From Legionellales bacterium (GTDB taxonomy: Bacteria; Pseudomonadota; Gammaproteobacteria; Berkiellales; Berkiellaceae), in NCBI GenBank assembly GCA_947475765.1, contig CANJMM010000004.1, positions 1 to 64,000 on the forward strand: 64,000 nt of DNA. Direction: 5' to 3'. The notes under the pieces were generated by a model that did not search any database, was not told the DNA's origin, and was given only the letters and a program-made list of their open reading frames with translations. The position numbers were made by a program, and so were the translations under genes. Numbering within the stretch: the first letter of the stretch is position 1; every line of letters begins with the position of its first letter. Below, one piece after another: positions 60,796 through 64,000 of this stretch.

Positions 60796-62064
60796 ATGCA
60801 GGAGACATTTACTATGAGTCACAATGAACTTAACACCTTGAAAACAATTGAGAAAATAATACATAAGCGCATTACTATAAAGCAGGGTTCTCGTGAATTA
60901 GATATCACCCCGCGGCATTTAATGCGCCTGAAGCGCGCTTATTTGAGCCAGGGTGCGATTGCACTTATTTCAAAAAATCGTGGTAAAAAAAATCATCGCC
61001 ATAGCACCGAAGTTAAAGAAAAAGCCCTCTCACTTATCCGTGAGTATTATTCAGATTATGGGCCAACACTTGCATCTGAAAAATTAGGGGAAAATCACGA
61101 TATTTTTATCTCGAAAGAAACCCTCAGGCAATGGATGGATTCAGAAGGGATACGAGCAGCCTTTCCAATAAAGATGACAAAACTGTATCAACCTAGGCAT
61201 AGACGCGCTTGTGTTGGCGAATTAGTGCAAATGGATGGCTCTCCTCATGATTGGTTTGAAGGTCGGGCAGGCAAATGTACCTTATTGGTTTTAATTGATG
61301 ATGCAACAAGCCAATTATTGGGATTACGCTTTGTGCGGGCAGAAACGACATTTGATTATTTTGATGCGGTTAAAGCTTATCTAAAAACCTACGGTAAACC
61401 AACATCGTTTTATGTTGATAAGCACAATGTTTTTAATGTCAATCATAAAGAAGCAAAATCTGGCGATGGTTATACCCAATTTGGGCGTGCTTTAGATAAA
61501 TTAGGCATTGAATTAATCAATGCTAATTCACCGCAAGCAAAAGGTCGGGTTGAACGGGCAAATCGTACGCTGCAAGATAGATTGGTAAAAGAATTGAGAT
61601 ACCACAATATTTCCAGCATGGAGGCAGCAAATGAATTTGTGATATCTTATATTCCAAAATTTAATAAGCGTTTTGCAAAAAAGCCGAAATCGTCAGAAAA
61701 TGCGCATATTGTTTTGTCTGAAAAAGAAATAGATGGCATAGATAGGCTGTTTACGATTCAAATACCTAGAACAATATCTAAGCAATTAACCATTAGTTAT
61801 CATAAAAACATATTCAACATTATCAATCAAAAGTGCCCACGTAAACTGGTAGGTAAAAAAATCATGGTTAGCGAAGCATCAAACGGTGATTTCACCCTTT
61901 ATGATGATGAACACATTTTGGAATATACAATCATCAAAAAATACGATTTTCAAGAGCGCACAATGGGTGTAAGAGAAATTCATGCATTTTTAAATCAAAA
62001 GAAAACGAATATGGCATTATTGCTTCCTAAAAATGAGGTAACATTTGGAGCTGTTTCCCCGTGA
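60796..62064 (+). CDS. ISNCY-family DDE transposase
   Basis: 422 residues from ATG 60796, chosen because AAGGAGG (60784-60790) lies 5 bases upstream. A two-part helix-turn-helix N-terminus (about 10-120; RITIKQGSRELDITPRHLMR, then DYGPTLASEKL and ISKETLRQWM) precedes a DDE core: Asp147 in VQMDGSPHDWFEGRAGK, Asp208 in YVDKHNVF, Glu253 in KGRVERANRTLQ, 44 residues after the second Asp. GELVQ-DGSPHDWFEGR is a hallmark of ISNCY transposases. The frame is complete, so the element may be active. Confidence 0.92.
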   Translation: MQETFTMSHNELNTLKTIEKIIHKRITIKQGSRELDITPRHLMRLKRAYLSQGAIALISKNRGKKNHRHSTEVKEKALSLIREYYSDYGPTLASEKLGENHDIFISKETLRQWMDSEGIRAAFPIKMTKLYQPRHRRACVGELVQMDGSPHDWFEGRAGKCTLLVLIDDATSQLLGLRFVRAETTFDYFDAVKAYLKTYGKPTSFYVDKHNVFNVNHKEAKSGDGYTQFGRALDKLGIELINANSPQAKGRVERANRTLQDRLVKELRYHNISSMEAANEFVISYIPKFNKRFAKKPKSSENAHIVLSEKEIDGIDRLFTIQIPRTISKQLTISYHKNIFNIINQKCPRKLVGKKIMVSEASNGDFTLYDDEHILEYTIIKKYDFQERTMGVREIHAFLNQKKTNMALLLPKNEVTFGAVSP

Positions 62065-62227
62065 GAAAATCGAACAAAGGTGCCCATTTTTGAGCTATCC
62101 GATATGAACAGGGATGCCCAATGACAGCATTAGCTTAAAAGCTGGCATGACAAATTGTAGTGAGTTAAAAAATTTAGAATGTAAACTTGGGCTATAAAGA
62201 TCTTATTTAAGTGAATTTATAAAAAAA

Positions 62228-62261
62228 CAGGGGCTTGAAGGGAACTGAACCCCTGATTTTT
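62228..62261 (+). terminator. Terminator-like hairpin downstream of the transposase
   Basis: cagggg (62228-62233) pairs with cccctg (62250-62255) across a 16-base loop and is followed by six Ts. Seven As precede it, so it would also work on the minus strand, shielding the element from outside transcription. Confidence 0.6.
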
Positions 62262-62277
62262 TAATCAATGTAAATAT

Positions 62278-62334
62278 GAACAGATGACATTTTAAAATTG
62301 CCAAAGGGGGTGACATTTTAAAATTGCTCTAACA
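62278..62334. repeat. Right end of the insertion sequence with inner and outer repeats
   Basis: The outer repeat at 62309-62334 is the inverted copy of the left end. The inner one at 62278-62302 carries a similar word (gatgacattttaaaattgcc), so the end holds two transposase-site candidates in the same orientation, 31 bases apart. Confidence 0.8.
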
Positions 62335-62606
62335 TTTAAAATCAAAAAATTTAAAATAAATTAAAAATAAGTTAAAAATAAATTAAAATTAAAAAATTTA
62401 AATTAAAAAGGCACAAAACTGAGTTAAAAAAACAGATAAAATAAAAAGAGATTAAATTCAATCAGATAACTCAAATCTATCTGCTTGTTTATACCGTTCG
62501 TCAGAAAATTGATTAAAAAACATTGACCCCGGGGGCTTTTCGCTTTATTTTATGTCAACCAGCTTGCCCGCTTAACCTGAAAATAGAGATAGGAAGGTGA
62601 TCCTCG
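62335..62606. other. AT-rich intergenic stretch beside the insertion sequence
   Basis: Positions 62335-62410 are almost only A and T, with irregular repeats of ttaaaaataa-like words. No coding frame is supported. From 62524 there is a possible promoter, and AGGAAGGTGA at 62591-62600 is the ribosome site of the DMT gene. Confidence 0.6.
62524..62551 (+). promoter_or_regulatory. Possible promoter of the DMT transporter gene
   Basis: TTGACC (62524-62529) and TATTTT (62546-62551) are 16 bases apart, about 55 bases before the start codon. Weak matches, spacer rich in G and C. Confidence 0.35.
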
Positions 62607-62633
62607 TTGAATAATTTGAACAACTTGAATAAT
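62607..62633 (+). repeat. Three 9-bp tandem repeats over the DMT start codon
   Basis: ttgaataat, ttgaacaac, ttgaataat, then a partial ttgag. Each unit begins with an in-frame TTG, so three or four alternative starts follow one ribosome site. They encode Asn-Asn-Leu repeats. Confidence 0.88.
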
Positions 62634-63578
62634 TTGAGTAAAAAATCGACTTACTTAGGCTTTGGTGCACTGTTTATGTGGACAGTGGAACCTTTGCTTA
62701 TCTCAGAAATCAATCGATTGCCTATTTTTGAAGTGTTGGCGATTATCTTTTTTAGCTCTTTTTTACTGACAGCTGTTCGCTTGACGATAAAAAGACAATG
62801 GATGCGTGTACTGAAACAACCCCTTTTTATTTGGGTTGCGGGTGTGATGGGCATTTGTATGAGTGATTTTGCTTATATTTTTGGTTCGCAACATGCGCCT
62901 ATTGCGCATGTAGACTTAATTGATTATTTATGGCCTTGTTTTGTGATTGGCTTTGCAGGGCTTATCCCCAATGAAAAAATTCATTTTCAGCATCTTATTG
63001 GCGCCTTATTAGGCTTAGTGGGCATTTATATTTTAATTGCACACGATGTGGGCCAAGATAATATCAGCATGCATCATATTATGGGGTACTTATTGGCTGT
63101 TTTTGGTGCTTTACTTTGGGGGGGCTATTCTGCCTTTTCTCGGCATCATAAAGCCGTTCCGACTGAAATGATTGGCATGTATTGCGGTGTAGGCGGCATT
63201 ATTTGCTTAATACTGCACCTTCAATTTGAAACTTTTGTGCTGCCTACGACTTCAGAATGGTTTTTGACGGTCATTACCGGTATCTCTGGTGCGGGCATTG
63301 CCTATCAGCTTTGGGATCATGGGGTAAAATATGGCAATATTTATATTTTGAGTGTGGTGACTTATTTGGCCAGGTTAATCGCTATGCTCTTATTGGTTAT
63401 TTTTGGTAAAGAACCTTTTTCTATCAGCTTAGTGATTGCCTGCATATTAAGCTCGCTAGGCGTTTTTATCAGTAGCCTAGACACTAAGCGCTTTAACCGC
63501 CTTTTCAGAAAAAAACAAGCTCAAGCTATTGAACAACCGCCTACAAAAGAAGCATTGGCCTCCTCTAACTCTTTATGA
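62607..63578 (+). CDS. DMT-superfamily (EamA) transporter
   Basis: 323 residues, ten membrane helices in two EamA halves (about 15-150 and 160-300). LGFGALFMWTVEPLLISEIN, MGICMSDFAYIFGSQHAPIA and HVDLIDYLWPCFVIGFAGLI and later GYLLAVFGALLWGGYSAFSR fit drug/metabolite exporters of the YddG/aromatic amino acid type, though the substrate is open. The TTG start at 62607 is supported by AGGAAGGTGA 6 bases upstream; there is no ATG until residue 24. It overlaps the next small gene by 4 bases. Confidence 0.88.
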   Translation: MNNLNNLNNLSKKSTYLGFGALFMWTVEPLLISEINRLPIFEVLAIIFFSSFLLTAVRLTIKRQWMRVLKQPLFIWVAGVMGICMSDFAYIFGSQHAPIAHVDLIDYLWPCFVIGFAGLIPNEKIHFQHLIGALLGLVGIYILIAHDVGQDNISMHHIMGYLLAVFGALLWGGYSAFSRHHKAVPTEMIGMYCGVGGIICLILHLQFETFVLPTTSEWFLTVITGISGAGIAYQLWDHGVKYGNIYILSVVTYLARLIAMLLLVIFGKEPFSISLVIACILSSLGVFISSLDTKRFNRLFRKKQAQAIEQPPTKEALASSNSL

Positions 63579-63856
63579 AAATATTAAATACAAAACAATG
63601 TGATTTGATTTCAGCAGGCTTAACTGAAAAAGAAGTAGAAACGCTGACCATAAAAGCCGGTAGCTATGCAGCAAAAGCTACTTTTTTAGGCTTAATGGCC
63701 GCAAGCGGGTGTATTACTTTATCTGCTTTTCTGGTTGGCGGCATTGGGGCGCCTATTGCGAGTATGGTAGGCATGTATTGGGTTTATGAAAATAAAGCCT
63801 ACCTAAAAGAATTAAAAAAAGAGTGGATTTCCGACTTAGTCGACCGCCTAGAATAA
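63575..63856 (+). CDS. Small glycine/alanine-rich membrane peptide, bacteriocin-like
   Basis: 93 residues. The N-terminus MKILNTKQCDLISAG has the outline of a C39-type leader: Leu at -12, Ile at -4 and Gly at -1 if cut after Gly15, but Ala instead of Gly at -2. The following part is rich in Gly/Ala/Ser with GxxxG-like spacing (FLGLMAASG, FLVGGIGAPIASMVGMYW), as in class II bacteriocins, then a charged helix EWISDLVDRLE. Alternatively it is a plain two-helix membrane protein. It overlaps the DMT gene by 4 bases, so is coupled to it. A C39 exporter pair is encoded elsewhere in this window (4937-8373). Confidence 0.55.
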   Translation: MKILNTKQCDLISAGLTEKEVETLTIKAGSYAAKATFLGLMAASGCITLSAFLVGGIGAPIASMVGMYWVYENKAYLKELKKEWISDLVDRLE

Positions 63857-64000
63857 TATTTCTATACCACGATAAGCATATTTTAAACCAAAATAAATTA
63901 ACATCGCCCCGGCTGCCATGGTGATGAGTTTAAGGCCTTTTTGATTCACAAACCGTTTTCCTGCTGCCAATAGGCTGCTTAACATTAGGCCCCAGATTAA
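63848..64000 (-). CDS. LysE-type exporter, C-terminal 50 residues (cut by window edge)
   Basis: An open minus-strand frame from the right edge ends at TAG 63848-63850. It reads LIWGLMLSSLLAAGKRFVNQ and, after a short KGLKL link, ends in ITMAAGAMLIYFGLKYAYRG followed by IEILF. A loop with KRF, then a final helix with G-x-M-L-I-Y-F-G-L, is the typical end of LysE/RhtB amino-acid exporters. The last 9 bases overlap the end of the convergent bacteriocin-like gene. Confidence 0.65.
   Translation of the reverse strand, partial: LIWGLMLSSLLAAGKRFVNQKGLKLITMAAGAMLIYFGLKYAYRGIEILF

Larger units (their letters stand above)
60690..62334 (+). mobile_element. ISNCY-type insertion sequence with 26-bp inverted ends
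   Basis: The ends at 60690-60715 and 62309-62334 are inverted copies differing at one of 26 positions, beginning TGT and ending ACA. A second, inner pair of related repeats lies at 60721-60744 and 62278-62302. Inside is one transposase gene. I see no target-site duplication directly beside the ends (left flank ataggtga, right flank tttaaaat). The element looks complete and recent: the frame is intact and the ends nearly perfect. Confidence 0.85.

Noticed and set aside
62335-62410. AT-rich repeats as a replication origin
   Set aside because: No DnaA-box cluster, no replication genes and no iteron-like phasing; it is more simply low-complexity DNA beside an insertion site.

Overview
The window is AT-rich, gene-dense chromosomal DNA of a gammaproteobacterium. 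The gene set points to the order Legionellales (Legionella/Coxiella/Berkiella-like): an MFS carrier resembling the phagosomal Pht/Fpt transporters, a diphosphate-dependent phosphofructokinase, a motA-motB-pilZ and xseB-ispA-dxs neighbourhood, a gltX-tRNA-Ala-tRNA-Glu unit, and several large unrecognised proteins that look like host-directed effectors. The taxonomic placement is inference; there is no rRNA or other marker here to fix it.

Layout. 1-3,000 is accessory: a fragment of a gene at the edge, an antitoxin followed by a truncated PIN-domain toxin, a 34-bp inverted repeat and an AAA ATPase with a PD-(D/E)XK end. 3,000-4,700 holds gltX with tRNA-Ala and tRNA-Glu. 4,900-18,950 is a surface-secretion region on the minus strand: a CvaA/CvaB-like peptide exporter pair (HlyD plus a C39-peptidase ABC transporter), a small lipoprotein, a Pht-like carrier, and a Lap-type module in the transcription order lapB-lapC-luxR-lapE-lapG-lapD. 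The large adhesin such a module exports and trims is not in the window. 19,000-26,100 holds two porins, an MlaA lipoprotein, an SDR enzyme and two unrecognised proteins. 26,000-33,200 is M61 peptidase-hrpA-pilW-pilX, where hrpA is fused in frame to a PilV-like prepilin N-terminus. 33,240-50,800 is mostly housekeeping and transport: GlpD, an HDOD protein, MFS carriers, a short MscS, PBP4, Mpl, PPi-PFK, an SbmA/YddA-like ABC protein, a PAP2 phosphatase, ManC and FtsI. 50,800-57,700 holds PilZ, MotB, MotA, XseB, IspA, Dxs and FolE2. 57,700-64,000 is accessory again: a 969-residue coiled-coil protein, an ISNCY-type insertion sequence with 26-bp ends, a DMT transporter, a bacteriocin-like small membrane protein and the C-terminus of a LysE-type exporter.

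How the genes work together. In the Lap pathway known from Pseudomonas, LapD (an inactive GGDEF-EAL c-di-GMP receptor) holds the periplasmic protease LapG, which otherwise cuts the adhesin that LapB/LapC/LapE exported. All five parts are here as one probable operon, with a LuxR-type regulator inserted. c-di-GMP reading recurs in the PilZ protein beside motAB. The C39 exporter has no outer-membrane partner of its own and may share the LapE channel. Points most worth a second look are the HrpA-prepilin fusion, a terminator-like hairpin inside the start of lapG, the PBP4 frame that begins without any ATG right behind the mscS stop codon, the two effector-like proteins, and a run of short tandem repeats placed at or over start codons.
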